From Pseudomonas huaxiensis (lineage in GTDB: Bacteria; Pseudomonadota; Gammaproteobacteria; Pseudomonadales; Pseudomonadaceae): a stretch of 34,740 nt of DNA. Below, piece by piece: positions 12,401 through 27,400 of the stretch. A program made the position numbers and the translations under genes. How positions within the stretch are numbered: the first letter of the stretch is position 1; each line of letters begins with the position of its first letter. The stretch lies in the NCBI RefSeq assembly GCF_003231275.1, contig NZ_QKVL01000052.1:1-34740 (forward strand), in the 5' to 3' direction. The notes beneath the pieces were generated by a model. It was given only the letters and a program-made list of their open reading frames with translations, made no database searches and was not told where the DNA came from.

Positions 12401-15400
12401 GCGGTGGCTACGACGCCCCGGCCGCACTCAAGGCTGGCAGCATCGTGGTCGACTTCATCACCCCCGAGAGCGACACCTCGATCTGGTACTTCTGGGGCAT
12501 GGCGCGCAACTTCAAGGCCGATGACCCGGACCTCACCGAAACCATCCGCGTCGGTCAGGGCAAGATCTTCGCCGAAGACCTGGAGATGCTGGAGCGCCAG
12601 CAGCGCAACCTGCTGGAGTACCCGCAGCGTGCGCTGCTCAAGCTCAATATCGATGCCGGCGGGGTGCAGTCGCGGCGCATCATCGAGCGGATCATCGCCG
12701 CCGAGCAGGCGACGGCAGCGCCAGTGATTGCCCGGAGTGCATCGTGATGGAAGTGCTGATCAAGGCGATGCGCCTGGTCGCCCGCGACATCCTCAGCCTG
12801 GAACTGACCAGCGTCAGCGGCGACGAACTGCCAGCGTTCGACGCTGGCGCGCATATCGACGTGCACCTGCCCAACGGCCTGATCCGTCAGTACTCACTGT
12901 GGAACAGTCCGCACGAACGTAACCGCTACTGCATCGGCGTGCTGCGTGACCCGGCGTCCCGCGGCGGCTCCAGCGCCGTGCACCAGTTGCTCAGGGTGGG
13001 ACAGGTGATCACGGTCGGCGAGCCGCGCAACCTGTTCCCTTTGCAGCCGGCGAAGCGCTCGATCCTGTTTGCCGGCGGCATCGGCATCACGCCGATCCTG
13101 GCCATGGCCCAGAGCCTGGCGCGCCAGGGCGGCGACTTTGTGCTGCACTATTGCGCCCGCTCGCCAGACAGCGCGGCGTTCGTCGAACGGCTGCGGGCCA
13201 AGCCGTTCGCCGCGCAGGTGCAGGTGCACTTCGATGACGGCGCGGCGGAACAGCGATTGAAACTGCAGGCTGTGCTGGAAGCGGAGCCCGGCGACAGCCA
13301 GTTGTATGTCTGCGGTCCGGGCGGCTTCATGGAGCATGTGCTGTCCGGCGCGCGGGCGCTGGGCTGGGACGAGGTGCGGCTGCACCGCGAATACTTCGGT
13401 GCCGCGCCGCTGGCCAAGGGCGAGGATGATGCTTTCGAAGTACGTATCCACAGCACCGGGCAGGTGTTTGCGGTGCCTGCGGACCAGTCGATCACCCGCG
13501 TGCTGGACGAGGCCGGGATCATCATCCCGGTGGCCTGCGAGCAAGGCATCTGCGGCACTTGCCTGACCCGCGTGCTCGATGGCGAGCCGGACCACCGCGA
13601 CCAGTTCCTCACCGCCGAAGAGCGGGCGCGCAACGACCAGTTCACGCCTTGCTGCTCCCGCGCCAGAAGTGGCTGCCTGGTGCTTGACCTGTAATACCCG
13701 GCAGGCGGCTGCGGAACCTGTAGGAGCGGCTTTAGCCGCGATGGGCCGCACAGCGGCCCTTCGCGACGGTTCGGCGACCCGACAAGCTCGCGCCCACAGT
13801 TGTGCGCGCACAAAACGTTGACCCAAGGGTCTGCGTCAAAGCGCGGTGTTCGCCTGCAAAGCTTTTTCATACCCAGCGATAACAATTTTCATAATTTGCC
13901 TGCCGGCCCAACTGACGCATTATCGGGTCAAGCCAATAACAAATGATCGCTTCGGCGATCGACAATGAGCGGCCAACTGATTCGCTCTCCGGCAGGTGTC
14001 GAACTTCGCGGCAATCCCACGACCGCATCCACAAGAACGATCGCGCACCCGCCTTACTGCCCTTTTAAGACTGTCGTGTTTCAACCGTGTCGGGGTCATG
14101 AAAACCCGCGAACGCCGCTGGCGTGCGCACGGAATTTCATACCGGCCCCGGCATTCATCTTGAGCGTAGGGAGGGTGTTTCAATGTCTTTGAATTTGCGT
14201 GCGTGCATCGTGACAGCGGTAGCGTTGCTGGCAGGAAACCAGGCCATGGCGGCCTCCGACCGGCTGACCATCATCTCCTTCGGCGGCGCCACCAAGGCGG
14301 CGCAGGACCAGGCCTACTTCAAACCGTTCGAGCAGAGCGGGGCGGGCAAGGTGGTGGCCGGGGACTACAACGGCGAATTGTCCAAGGTCAAAGCCATGGT
14401 CAGCGTCGGGCAGATTTCCTGGGACATCGTCGAGGTGGAAAGCCCGGAACTGCTGCGTGGTTGCGAAGAGGGGCTGTTCGAGCGGCTCGATCCGGCCCTG
14501 CTGGGCAACGGCGACAACTACATCGCCAATACCGTCAGCGAATGCGGCGTCGCCAGCTACGTGTGGTCGATGGTGCTGGCTTACAACGCCGCAAAACTCG
14601 ACACACCGCCAGCCTCCTGGGCGGACTTCTGGGACGTGCAGCGCTTCCCCGGCAAACGCGGCCTGCGCAAGGGCGCCAAATACACACTGGAAGCCGCATT
14701 GCTGGCCGACGGTGTCGCCCGCGACGATCTCTATAAAGTCCTCTCTACCCCCGCCGGCGTGGCTCGCGCCTTCGCCAAACTCGATCAGCTCAAGCCCTAC
14801 ATCCAGTGGTGGGAAGCCGGTGCTCAACCGCCGCAATGGCTGGCGGCCAATGACGTGGTGATGTCCGCCGCCTACAACGGCCGCATCGCCGTGGCACAGA
14901 AAGAGGGCACCAACCTCGGTATCGTCTGGAACGGCGGGCTCTATGACCCGGACCACTGGGCCATCGTCCGTGGTTCGCCGAACAAGGCCCTGGCCGAGCG
15001 CTTCATCGTCTTCGCCAGCCAGGCCGAGAACCAGAAAACCTTCTCGATGAACATCCCTTACGGGCCGGTCAACAAACAGACGGTGGCGCACCTGCCGGAG
15101 ACCATCCAGACCCAATTGCCGACCGCGCCGGCCAATATGGACAAGGGCCTGCTGGTGGACTCGACCTTCTGGGTGGACCACGGCGAGGAGCTTGAGGAGC
15201 GTTTCAACGCCTGGGCTGCGCGCTAGGTTTTTCATACAGAGCCTAAGCGCCGGGCAGGTTCATCGCCTTCAGGAAGTTGCCCAGGCCCGGCGCGATCTCC
15301 AGGCCCTGGCGGGTGATGCAATGGAACGCCGAGGCGTACGAAAGCCGCTGCGGCAGGATCGCCCGCAGCCGGCCCTGTTCCACCCATTGCCGGGCGTAGT

Positions 15401-18400
15401 GGGTCGGCAGGTAGCCGATGTAGGTGCCGGAAAACACCAGCAGGGCGATGGCTTCCATGGAAAAAGCGCTGATCATGTTGCTGAAGCGCAGCTCGTAAGG
15501 GCGACGGTTTTCCGCGACATAGCCGCGATCGACATATTCCGCACTGCTGATTTCCTCGATGCCGAGGCTGTCGTCGGCGCGCTTGAAGAACGGGTGTTCG
15601 CGGCTGCAATAGAGGTTCTGTTCTTCTTCGAACAGGTCGCGGTAATCCAGTCCCGACAACCGATGGTGGAAGGCGCCGATGGCCAGGTGCAGGCGTTCTT
15701 CCAGCACCGCCTGCTCCAGTTCGTCCGGGCGCATCACGTGCAGTTGCAGGCGCACCCGCGCGTTGTTCGGACGAAAACGCGCGATGGCGGCGGGCAGCGG
15801 GCTGTCGGGCATGCTCGCGAGGCTGTCGACGGTGCCGATGCGCAGGTGTTCCTGGGTGCGGCCGTTGACCTCCACGGTCTTTTGCCGGAAGCGCTCGATA
15901 TCGGCGAACAGTTCCTGGGCAGCGCTGTAGGTGGCCAGACCCTCGTCGGTAAGCTGGAAACCGGCCTTGCCGCGCTTGCACAGCGAGTAGCCGACGCGAA
16001 TCTCCAGGTCGCGGACCACCACGCTCAGGCGCGGCAGGCTGATGTTCAGCCGGACCTGGGCGGCGGTGAAGCCGCCCGCCTCGACGATGGTGCAGAAGGT
16101 GCGCAGCATGCGCAGGTCGATGTCGTTCAGGTTTCCCAGCATGGCTGCCTCGTCACTGTCGGATTGCGCTGGCGGCGCCGGGCAGCCTCGCCGCGACGCC
16201 TCAGCCGTTCATCACACCACCACCGTTGACCCCGAGCACCTGGCCGGTGGTGAAACTGGCCTGCGCCGAGGCCAGGAAGGCCACGGTCGCGGCAATTTCC
16301 TCGGCCGTGCCCAGGCGCTGCAAGGGGTAGCGCGCGGATTCTTCGCGAATGTAGTCCGGCCCGAGCCGCTCCACCATCGGCGTCAGCGTGCCGCCCGGCG
16401 CCACCGCGTTGACCCGCACGCCGTGCGCCGCCAGCTCCCTCGCCAGGGCCTTGGTGAAGGCGATGATGCCACCCTTTGCTGCCGAGTAATGGCAAAGATT
16501 GGCGCAGCCGAGCTGACCGAGGTCGGAGGCGATATTGACGATGGCGCCGCTGCCTTGCCGGGTCATCAGCCGCGCCGCCTGCTGGGCGAAGAGAAAGCTG
16601 CCGTAGAGATGGACGCGGATCATCTGGTCCCACTGTTCGAAGGTCATCTCGGTGATCGGCGCTTCGTTGAGAATGCCGGCGTTGTTGACCAGCACATCCA
16701 GGCGATCCAGGCCGCTGAACGCTTCGCGCGCGGTGTCCGGTGACGAGACATCGCCGAGCACCACCCGCGCTTCGACACCGGCGGCTTGCAGGTGCGTCAC
16801 CAGCGCAGCCAATGCCGGGCTGTCGTCGAGATCGTTGAGCAGCGCCAGGTCACCCCGTTCAGCCAGGGCCAGGACAACCGCTCGGCCGATGCCATTGGCG
16901 GCACCGGTTACCAGAAAAGTCTTCATTGGTGAGGCTCCGGATCAGTAAGGGTGGTTTTCCAGCCACTGCGCGTAGGTGGCAAGGCCGTCGCTCAGCAGGT
17001 AGGCGGGGCGGTAGCCGAGTTGCCGGCGGGCGGCGCCGATGTCGAACCGGGCGTTATCATCGAGCACGTCGATGCCACCCGCGCCGATGCTGATTTGCGC
17101 GTGGGGATAGAGCCCGCGTACCCGCTCGGCAACATCGGCGTAACGCTCTTGCTCGCCGGCCGTGACGTTGAACACGCGCTGTTCGAGCTGGCTGTCGTCT
17201 ACCGTCATTGCCAGCAGGCAGGCGGCCGCGACATCGCTGACGTGCACGTATTGCAGGCGGTAGTCGCCGCCCGTGGGTTCTTGCAGCGGTTCACCGTCGA
17301 TGGCCGCGCGCAGCAGGCTTTTCAGGTAGCACTGCATGAACTGGCCGGGGCCGTAGATCCAGCCCGGACGCAGCGACACCACGCTGACGCCGTAGAGGTC
17401 GCTATAGACCTGGCCGAGTTTTTCGGTGAAGACCTTGGTGCAGCCGTAGGGCGTGGTCGGCTCCAGCGGCGCCGACTCGTCGATCACGCCCATTTCCTGG
17501 TTGTGCCCGTAGGCGCACTCGGAACTGAGGTTGACCACCCGGCTGATGCCGAACAGCCGGGCCATCTCCAGCACATGGGTGGTGCCCAGAGCGTTGGTCA
17601 GGACGGTTTGCAGCGGAATGTCGCGCGAGTCCACCGGGTGGGAGATCGCCGCAGTGTGGATGATCGAGTCGAAGCGCGCGGCATTGCCGGTGTCGATCAG
17701 GTTGGCGAGTTCCACCAGATCGCCCTGATGGAACGGATAGTTGGGCGCCTCGCGTGGCGCGCTGCGGTCGAAACCGCTGACGCTGTGGCCGTGTTCCAGC
17801 AACTGGCGCACCACTTCCTGGCCGAGAAACCCGTTGCTGCCGGTGACGAGAACGTGCATGGCGTTGCCTCTCAATAAGGGTAAAGGGGAAGGTCGAGGGC
17901 GCCGCTGCGCCACTGGCCGTGGACATCCTCCGGGGTGCACCACCAGGCGTCGTCGAAGCCTTTGATGTACTCGATCAGCCGTTCCAGCATGAGCATGCGT
18001 GAGGGCCGGCCGATCAGTTGCGGGTGCATGGTCAGCATGAAATGCCCGCCGTAGGCGCGCATGCCATCCACTTCGGCGCGCCACAGTTCGAAGACCTTGT
18101 CCGGCGTTTCGATCACGCCGCCCATGGCCGGCTCGGCGGAATAGGCGAACTGCTCCCAGTCATCCAGTACCCAGCTCACCGGCAATTCAAGCAACTGGCC
18201 GGGCTCGCCGCCCACCAGGTACGGGCGGTCATCGCCCATCAGGCTGCTGTCGCTCTTGAAGCCCAGATCCACCAGCGCCTCGACCACGTCCGGGGTGATT
18301 TCCCAGGTCGGTGCGCGGTAGTGACTTACTTCGCGGCCGATGGTGCGTTCCAGCAGGCGCTTGCTGTCTTCGAGGATTTGCCGGTTCTGCGCGGGCGTCT

Positions 18401-21400
18401 GCTCGTCGGTGCGCTCGTGGAAGTAGCCATGGCAGCCGATGCCGTGACCGGCGTCGGCGATGCCGCGGACCACGTTGGGGTCCATCTCCGCCACCCGCGC
18501 CGGAATGTAGAACTGCGCGCGAATAGCGTGACGGGCGAGCAGTTCGAGGATGCGCGGCACTCCCACGCGGCGGCAGTAGGCGCCCATGGACAGCAAGGTC
18601 AGGCGCCGGCCGTCGAGGCTGGAGGTATCCCAGGCGGTTTCGGCGTCGAGGTCAAAGCTCAGGGTGACGGCGAAGCGTTTGCGATCGGGCCACATGATCA
18701 TGGGGAGACAATCCTCGTCGAAGGCGTCCGGCGACGCAGGCGGTTGTAGAGCAGCACGGCGGCGCCGCTGGCGATGATCACCGCGCCGCAGTACCAGACG
18801 TGATAGAGGTAAGCCGGGTCGGCGGGTTGGGTGCCGGCGGTCCAGGCGATGTAGAGCAGGGTCAGCAGGGCCAGCGCCGGCAGGGCAGACATCAGCAGGG
18901 CGCGGCTGAGTGCCTGTTCGCGGAACACCGCGCGGATGAACGCGAGCAGCAGGGTGGCGTAGGAAATCATCATGGTGATCGACACCACATCGTAGTACCA
19001 CTGCAGCTCGCTGACCGGTTTCGCCCAGACCATCGCCAGCCCGCACAGGGTGCCGATGATGGTCAGCCGCGCCGGCACCTGGCGGCGGTTCAGGCGCTCC
19101 AGCGGCGCCGGCAGGTCACCTTCGCGGCTCATCCGGTAACCGGCGCGGACCCCGGCATTCAGCGAGATGTTCAGGCAGTTGCAGGCCGAGGTGATGATCA
19201 CCAGTACCGGCAGCCACAGCAGCCATTCCGGCAGGTACAGCCTGGCGATGCTGCCGATCGCCTGGGCGCTGTCGGCGAACAGCCCGGCCAGGGTGCTGGC
19301 GGGCACCGCCATCTTCCAGCCGATCGCGGCGATCGAATAGATCACCAGCATCGCCGTCAACGTCAGCAGGAACGAGCGCTGGATGGTGCGCACCGGGGTG
19401 CGGGCTTCCTCGATGAAATTGATCGAGGAATCGAACTGGGCAAGCATCCACATACCGAACAGCATGCCCGGGCCGATGGCTGTCCAGAAGCTGTCCAGGG
19501 AGGTCGGCAGGTAGGAACTGAGAATGCCCACGTCCGGCACCTTTGGATCGATGATCCCGGCCAGGCCGAGGCCCAGCAGCACCGTCAGTTCCAGTGCCAG
19601 CAGGCACACGGCGACCTTGGCGGTGGCTTCCACGCCGCGCAGGTTGAGCACCATGAACACCAGCAACAACACGTTGGCGACCACCTGGCCGGTGGCCGGC
19701 GAACTGTCCAGCCCCAGCAGGTTTTGCGCGTACTGGGCGCCGACCAGCGCGCACATGGCGGTGACGCTGAAACACATGATCACGTAGGTCCAGCCGAGAA
19801 TGGTGGCGGCGCCGGGGTGCAGGTAGCGCTTGCTGAACACGAATACCCCACCCGCCGCCGGAGCGCGGCGGACCAGGTAGATCAGGCTGAAGGCAATGAC
19901 CATCATCGGGAAGAAATACGCCGCCAGGATCGACAGCGGTGCCAACTCGCCGGACAGGGTGTAGAGCAGCGGCATGGACGACACGCCCACCCAGGCCGGG
20001 CCGTTGAAGGCCAGGGTGTTGGCGCAGACATTGAGGGTGCCGAGGCGGCCCTTGGACAGGGTGGTGTCGATTTCGCGCACGTCGCCGTGGCGGTCGTAGC
20101 CTATGAATTCGCTGAATCGCATGATGGCGTCTCCTGGGTTCAGCTGCGTTCGGCCAGTGCGTCGGCGAGGATGCACAGCAGCTCGAACATCATGGTCGCG
20201 CCCACCAGCGCGGTGGCGCCGCCGAGGTCGAACGGCGGCGAAACCTCCACCACATCGGCGCCCACCAGGTTCAGGCCGCGCAGGCCACGGATCAGGTGCT
20301 GGGCGTCCAGGGTGGTCATGCCGCCGATTTCCGGGGTGCCGGTGCCGGGGGCGAAGGCCGGGTCGAGCACATCCACGTCGAAGGTAATGTAGGTCGGCTC
20401 ATCACCCACTACCCGGCGCACCTCGGCCAGGGTCCCGGCGACGCCGAGGTCGTGGAACTCCTCCATATGAATCACGCGGATCCCGCATTCCTCGGCGAAG
20501 GCTTCGTCCTCGGCGGAATAGATCGAGCCGCGAATACCGATTTGCACGGTGCGGTGCGGGTCCAGCAGACCTTCTTCGATCGCCCGCCGAAACGGCGTGC
20601 CGTGGGTGTAGGGGTTATTGCCAAAATAGCGGTCGTTGGTGTCCGAGTGCGCATCGAAATGCACCATGCCGATGGGCCGATGACGGGCCAGTGCGCGGAA
20701 GATCGGCAGCGTCACCAGATGGTCGCCGCCCACCGACAGCGGCACCACGCCGGCCTGATGCAATTTGCTGAAAAAGCCCTCGATCTGTTTCAACGAATCC
20801 AGCAGGTCGATCGGGTTGACCGGCGCATCGCCCAGATCGCCGACCCGCACCAGGTCATACGGCGCGATCCGGCTCACGTGGTGCACCTTGCGCATCAGGC
20901 TCGACATATTGCGCACCTCCCGGGGCCCGTGCCGGGCGCCGGCCCGGTTGGTGGTGCCGCCATCCCAGGGCACGCCGACCAGCCCGATGCGCACCTGCGC
21001 CGGGTCCTCGAAGGCCGGCAGGCGCATGAACGTCGGGATCCCGGCGAAGCGTGGGACCAGGGCTGCATCGATCGGTTGAGGGTTATCAGTACTCATCGCA
21101 AGTCTCCGCATCGGCCGCAGCAAAGGGCCGACATCGTTGGTGTTGTCGTTCGGGAGGGCAGGGTAAAAGACAGCGCGCGGGGTAATGCCAGTCAGGTAAA
21201 CCTCTTGGGGCCCTTCGCGAGCAAGCTCGCTCCTACAAAAACGACGCGCCTGTAGGAGCGAGCTTGCTCGCGAAGGGCCGCAAGAGGTTTGACTGACAGG
21301 CATTAGCGCGGGGCGGCCTGTCAGCAAGCCGCGTTTATGGAACGCGGTCTCGGCGAGAGCAGTGCATGGCATCAGACCTTTGTTGTTGTTTTTGGATTGC

Positions 21401-24400
21401 CTGGGGCCAGAGTAAGAACAGACGAGGCGGGGATAAATCCCGGATTGCGCAAGTCGGGTTTTGCAAAAGGTTAAGTGTGGGTTTCTTTGGTGTAGGTATT
21501 TTCTTAAATTTCGTGGGAATTATCCCAAACGTTCTGAGGTGGGTGGCATGTATATGTGGAATGGATCATTGTAGGTCGGAATTTGTTCCCAAGCAGGGTG
21601 GGATTGCTTGGTTATCGATTGAAAGGGAATTCGGTTTGCTTGAGGATGGCAGTTAATGACTTGGCCTGACTGAGGCTGCGAATTCCTGTCCTGCTCATAC
21701 TTGCTTGGCATTTGCTGTAGTGGCAAGTGTCTGGAGGAATCATGGCGTCAAGTAGTTTTCAGAATGAAGTGCCCAAGGCTCGGGTCAATATAAAGCTGGA
21801 TCTGCACACCGGTGGTGCTCAGAAGAAAGTAGAACTTCCACTCAAATTGATGGTGATGGGCGACTACAGCAATGGCAAAGAGCAGCGCTCGTTGTCTGAA
21901 CGTGCCAAGGTCAATATCAATAAAAACAATTTTGATAGCGTGTTGGCGGAGTTCTCTCCCGGTCTCAAGTTGGCGGTTGACAACGCGTTGCTCAATGATG
22001 GAACCGATACCGCTGTCGAGTTGCAATTTCAGCGCATGAAAGACTTTGAACCCGAGCAAGTGGCGCGGCAAATACCGCAGTTGCGTGCCCTGTTGGCTAT
22101 GCGCAACCTGCTGCGCGACCTCAAGTCGAATCTGCTGGACAACGCGACCTTTCGCCATGAATTGGAACGCATCCTCAAGGATGATGCGCTAAGCGCTGAA
22201 TTGAGAGCCGAATTGACCGCTCTGACGCCACAAGGCGATCGCTAACCCTTTCGTATCGGTTTGATTTACGGGAAGTCTCATCATGTCTTTAGAACACTCG
22301 TCCGAGCAATCGAGCGGCGCTGCTGTGTTGTCCGAAAACAGCCAGGGCGTATACAGCGCCTTGTTCGATAAAATCAATCTTAGTCCGGTTGCAGCGCTGG
22401 CTGATATTGATGCGTTTCAGAATCCGGAAGTATTGTCAGAAGTTTCTGCTGATGAGCGGGTCACTGCCTCGGTTAGCGTATTCATGGATCTGCTCAAACA
22501 GTCGGCGAGGAAGGTCGATCGCCTGGATAGAGCCCTGCTGGATGAGCACATTGCTTCGCTGGATGCGCAAATCAGCCGACAACTCGATATGGTCATGCAC
22601 CACCCGGACTTTCAGCGCGTCGAGTCAACCTGGCGTGGCGTGAAGTCGTTGATCGACCAAACCGATTTTCGCCAGAACGTCAAAATCGAGTTGCTGGATA
22701 TCAGTAAAGAACATCTGGTGCAGGACTTCGACGACGCGCCGGAAATTGCCCAGAGCGGGCTGTATCTGCATACCTATACCCAGGAATATGACACGCCGGG
22801 AGGGGAGCCGATTGCTGCTGCTGTCTCCAATTACGAGTTTGACTGCAGTCCGCAGGATGTCGCCTTGTTGCGCAATGTTTCGAAAGTTGCGGCTGCAGCG
22901 CATATGCCATTCATTGGCTCGGTCGGTCCGGAGTTTTTCGGCAAGACGACCATGGAAGAAGTTGCTGCCATTAAAGATATTGGCAACTATCTGGATCGTG
23001 CGGAATACATTAAGTGGAATAGCTTCACTGAAAGTGACGACGCTCGTTACGTCGGCTTGATGATGCCGCGGGTGTTGGGGCGACTGCCCTATGGGCCCGA
23101 CACGACCCCCGTGCGCAGTTTCAATTATGTTGAGAGTGTGAAAGGGCCTGATCATGAAAAATATTTGTGGGTCAGCGCCGCATTTGCGTTTGCCGCCAAT
23201 ATGGTCAAAAGCTTTATTGCCAACGGATGGTGTGTGCAGATACGTGGGCCTCAATCCGGTGGCGCCGTCACCGATCTGCCCATCCATTTGTATGACCTTG
23301 GTACCGGGAATCAGGTCAAGATCCCTTCGGAAATCATGATTCCGGAAACACGCGAGTTTGAATTTGCCAACCTCGGTTTCATTCCCCTGTCGTATTACAA
23401 AAACCGTGATTACGCCTGCTTTTTCTCGGCGAACTCGGCCCAGAAGCCCGCACTGTATGACACCGCTGATGCAACGGCCAACAGCCGCATCAATGCGCGT
23501 TTGCCCTACATTTTTCTGCTGTCACGCATCGCCCATTACCTCAAGTTGATCCAGCGCGAAAACATTGGCACGACTAAAGACCGGCGTTTGCTGGAACTGG
23601 AGTTGAATAAATGGATCGGCGGGTTGGTCACCGAAATGACTGATCCGGGTGACGATCTTCAGGCATCGCACCCTTTGCGTGACGGCAAAGTGATCGTGGA
23701 AGACATTGACGACAACCCAGGCTTCTTCCGAGTGAAGTTGTATGCCGTTCCGCACTTTCAGGTTGAAGGTATGGACGTCAACTTGTCGCTTGTTTCGCAA
23801 ATGCCCAAGGCCAAGGCCTGAGTCAATCTCCAGGGAAGCGTTGTCATGAAAATCGACCGCCCTCTATGGGCCGCGGGAGCATTATTGTCTCCGCAGCAGT
23901 TCCAGCAGCAGGCTCGTTGGGAGGCGTGGACCAACCACTGCGTTTCCCACCTGTCACTGGTGCATCCCTGGGGGGTGCAGTCTGCCGCGTTCGACCTGGA
24001 CGCGTTGCGTCTTGGCAAGCTCAAGGCGACCAGTCTGCGGCTGTGTCTGCCGGATGGCACGTTGATCGATACTGACCGGGTCGATCGTCTTCCTGCTGCG
24101 GTGGACCTGGCTCGGCTGCTGTCCGATGACCGGTCTGACGCTACGTTACTGCTGGCGTTGCCGCTGGAACAGGCCAATGGCGGCAACTGTCTGTTCGATG
24201 GCGACAGGGTCGAGCGACCGACGCGCTATCGCCAAGCCTGGAACGAAGTGCAGGACGTTTACGCAGATGAGGTGCAATCGATCGGCGTGCTTGAGCACGT
24301 GCTGACGTTACGCCTGGCCGATGACGAAAACGCCGATTACATGACGTGTCCTGTCGCTCGTCTAGTGCGTGATGTACAGGGTATCTGGAGTCTGGACCCT

Positions 24401-27400
24401 GCCTATGTTCCGCCGTTGCTCAGCTTTGCTGCGCATCCGGGACTGGTCACGCAACTGGACAATCTGTTGACCCAGTTGTCTGCCAAGCGCCAGCGCCTGA
24501 TGGGCATGCGCAGGGAGAGCAACCAGCGCATGGCGGACTTCGCCGTCGCCGATGTTTCGTTGTTCTGGTTGCTCAATGCCTTGAATACCTACCAGCCTGT
24601 GCTCGCGGACCTCAAGCTCCATCCCGCGCGACATCCCGAGCAGGTCTATCAGGATCTGATCAGATTGGCCGGCAGCCTGCTGACGTTCTCCCTGGACCAT
24701 GACATGGACCAGATTCCTGCCTATCGCCACGACCAACTCGAGTTGGTGTTCGCACCCTTGATGCGCACCATTGCCACGTTGCTCGAGGCGAGCTTGCCAT
24801 CGCGGGTCATTGCCCTGGAGCTGGAAGAGCGAGGCGCCAACCGTTGGCAAGTCACCCTCGGTGATGCGCGATTGCGCGAACCTGATGGGGCCGACTTTTA
24901 CCTGTCGGTACGCTGCCGCCTCCCCGCAGCCCAGATACAGAGTCAGTTCCCTCGCTTGTGCAAGGTTGGGGCGCCGGACGATGTCAATCATCTGGTCAAT
25001 GCTGCGCTTGACGGTGTTCCCCTGCAGTCGCTTAGCCATGTACCGGCGGCAATACCGCTGCGCCTGGAGAACCAGTACTTCGCCCTCGACCTCACTCATG
25101 CCAAGGCACGAACCATGCTCGCCGAAGGTGTCTGTGCTTTCTACGTTCCCAGCACGCTGGTCGACGTGAAGCTCGAACTGTTTGCGGTGCTGCGCACATG
25201 AACAAATCGAACACAACGACCCCGACTGTGGTGAACGTCGATGCGTTATTGCAAGACAGCTACCTGTTGGTAGTCGAACTTCGACAGGGGGGCTTTACCC
25301 AGAACGGTCAAGCGTTGGGACAGCTTTGTGAGACTCAGATCGAGCATGTGCGCGAAGGCCTCAAGGCGGCCGGCCTGGATCAGCGCAGCATCGACTACAT
25401 CAGTCATGCGCAGTGCGCGTTGCTTGATGAAACCGTGCTCAGTTGCGCCCAAGGCGATATCCACGCGGGCTGGGCCAGTGAGCCCTTGCAGGCAAAGTTT
25501 TTCAGTCGGCATCAGGCCGGCGAGTTCTTGTATGAAGACATGCGCGCCGTGCTTCGTGAGCCGGCGCCGGACTTGTCGGTGCTGACGGTGTTTCAGCGGG
25601 TACTGATGCTTGGTTTCAAGGGACGCTATCGCGATGTTGACGACCCTGAACGCGAGCACCTGCTGGCCGCTCTCAATGCTCTGGTCCCACCCCTCGGGAT
25701 TGGTCACTCGCTGGCAACGCAGGTTGTTGGTGGTCGTCGTTGGAGTGCCCTGGCTGGATTGCGGTCATCGTTGCTTCACGTTGTTGCAGCGGTCTTGTTG
25801 GTTGTTGGTGTCTGGTGGGGGCTCGACCACATGCTGGACGATGCAGTTGCCACGCTCTTGCCTGGTCAGGCGTGAGGGCCTCATGACGCACAAACAGACT
25901 CGAGTTCTCTTGTTGTGGGCGAGCGCGCTGGCGCTGGTCTTGCTCACCATTGTTCCGCTTGCTGTCGGACCGCGTCTGGTCGTTGTCGCGGCAGTCCTGG
26001 TTATCGTCGCGCGGGCCTGGAGGCAAGCGAAGCGAGGTGCCCCGCAGCAGGATGAGTTGTCGGATCTGGCTGGCAGCGCTTCCTTGCCGCCCGCGAACTA
26101 CCAGCAGCCAGTGGTCATGGTCTGCGGTGATGGTCTGATCGACCTGTTTGGTCCGGTTCCCGTTGAGCAGCTTGCCCTGCGCGTCACGGAGCAGGGGTGC
26201 TATGTACGTGTGCCAACCCCCGAGCGGCTGCAGTCGATAATTGCCAGTATCAAGGTCGTTCGTCCGGAGTGGGGCGCGCAGCTCAGTGTCATGTTGGTAT
26301 TCAATCCCGAAGAACATGCTGACAACGCGGTATTGGTGAATCAGATACGTGCTATTGCAGATCAGGTAGCCATGGTTCGTCAGCGCGGCATAGCGCTGCC
26401 GCTGCTGATGGTGAGCTATCTGCAGGCTTCGCAAGGTTGCGGGTCCTGGTTCAGTTGGGAGGCCGGCCAGACCCACCCGAGGGTGCGCGGTTCCGAAGGC
26501 TGCTTGAGTCTGGCCGATTGGCAGCTCCAGGCCGCGGACTCTGCTGCTTACGCCGCGCGACTGCAAGCCTGCGTACAACTGGACAGCGCCGCGGCCTGGT
26601 TGGGCGAAGCGGTCATGCCTCACCTTGTCGCTTCGCGGTTTCGCGAGTCTGGCAGCCCGGTTGCCTGGGCTATTTCCCTTGTTCCAGCGCTGGCTCAACG
26701 TACCGAGGGTAATCTCAGGCAGCAGTGGTTGAGAGACAAGATCGCTCTGACCGGGACCGAAGCCGTTTCACCTGGGCTTGCCTTGCCGTTTCCAGATGCC
26801 GTCTTGCACGTGTTCCCCCTCTCTGCGCCACGCTCCCAAGGGCAGCGCACACGCTTGACAGGGCTGTGGTTGTTCGTGGTCGCCAGTCTGATCGCGTTGA
26901 CCAGTTCAGCCTGGCAAAACACTTTGCTGATACGCCAGGTCAGTGACGACCTGCGGCGCTACATGTCACCGGCAATGAACGTGGAGCGCCCTGCGTTCGT
27001 GTTGCAGGAAGAGGCGCTGGCGGTGCTTCGTCAGGACGCGTCCCGGCTGGACCTCTACTACCGACATGGCGCGCCGTGGTCACTCGGCCTGGGGCTGTAT
27101 CGCGGTGAGCGTGTGCGCTTGCCGTTGCTGGCAACCATCGCCAGTCACCGCCAACCACCGGTGGCTCCCGTGCCCGCCGCACCATCGAAGTCTGTGCGTC
27201 TTGACAGCCTTTCCCTGTTCAGCACGGGGAGTGCGCAGCTCAAGCCGGACTCCACCAAGGTACTGATCAATGCGCTGGTCGATATCAAGGCACAGCCAGG
27301 CTGGCTGATTGTTATTTCCGGGCATACCGACGCCACTGGCAGCGCAGAACACAACCTGCAGTTGTCCCGGGCCCGCGCCGCGGCGGTGCACGACTGGATG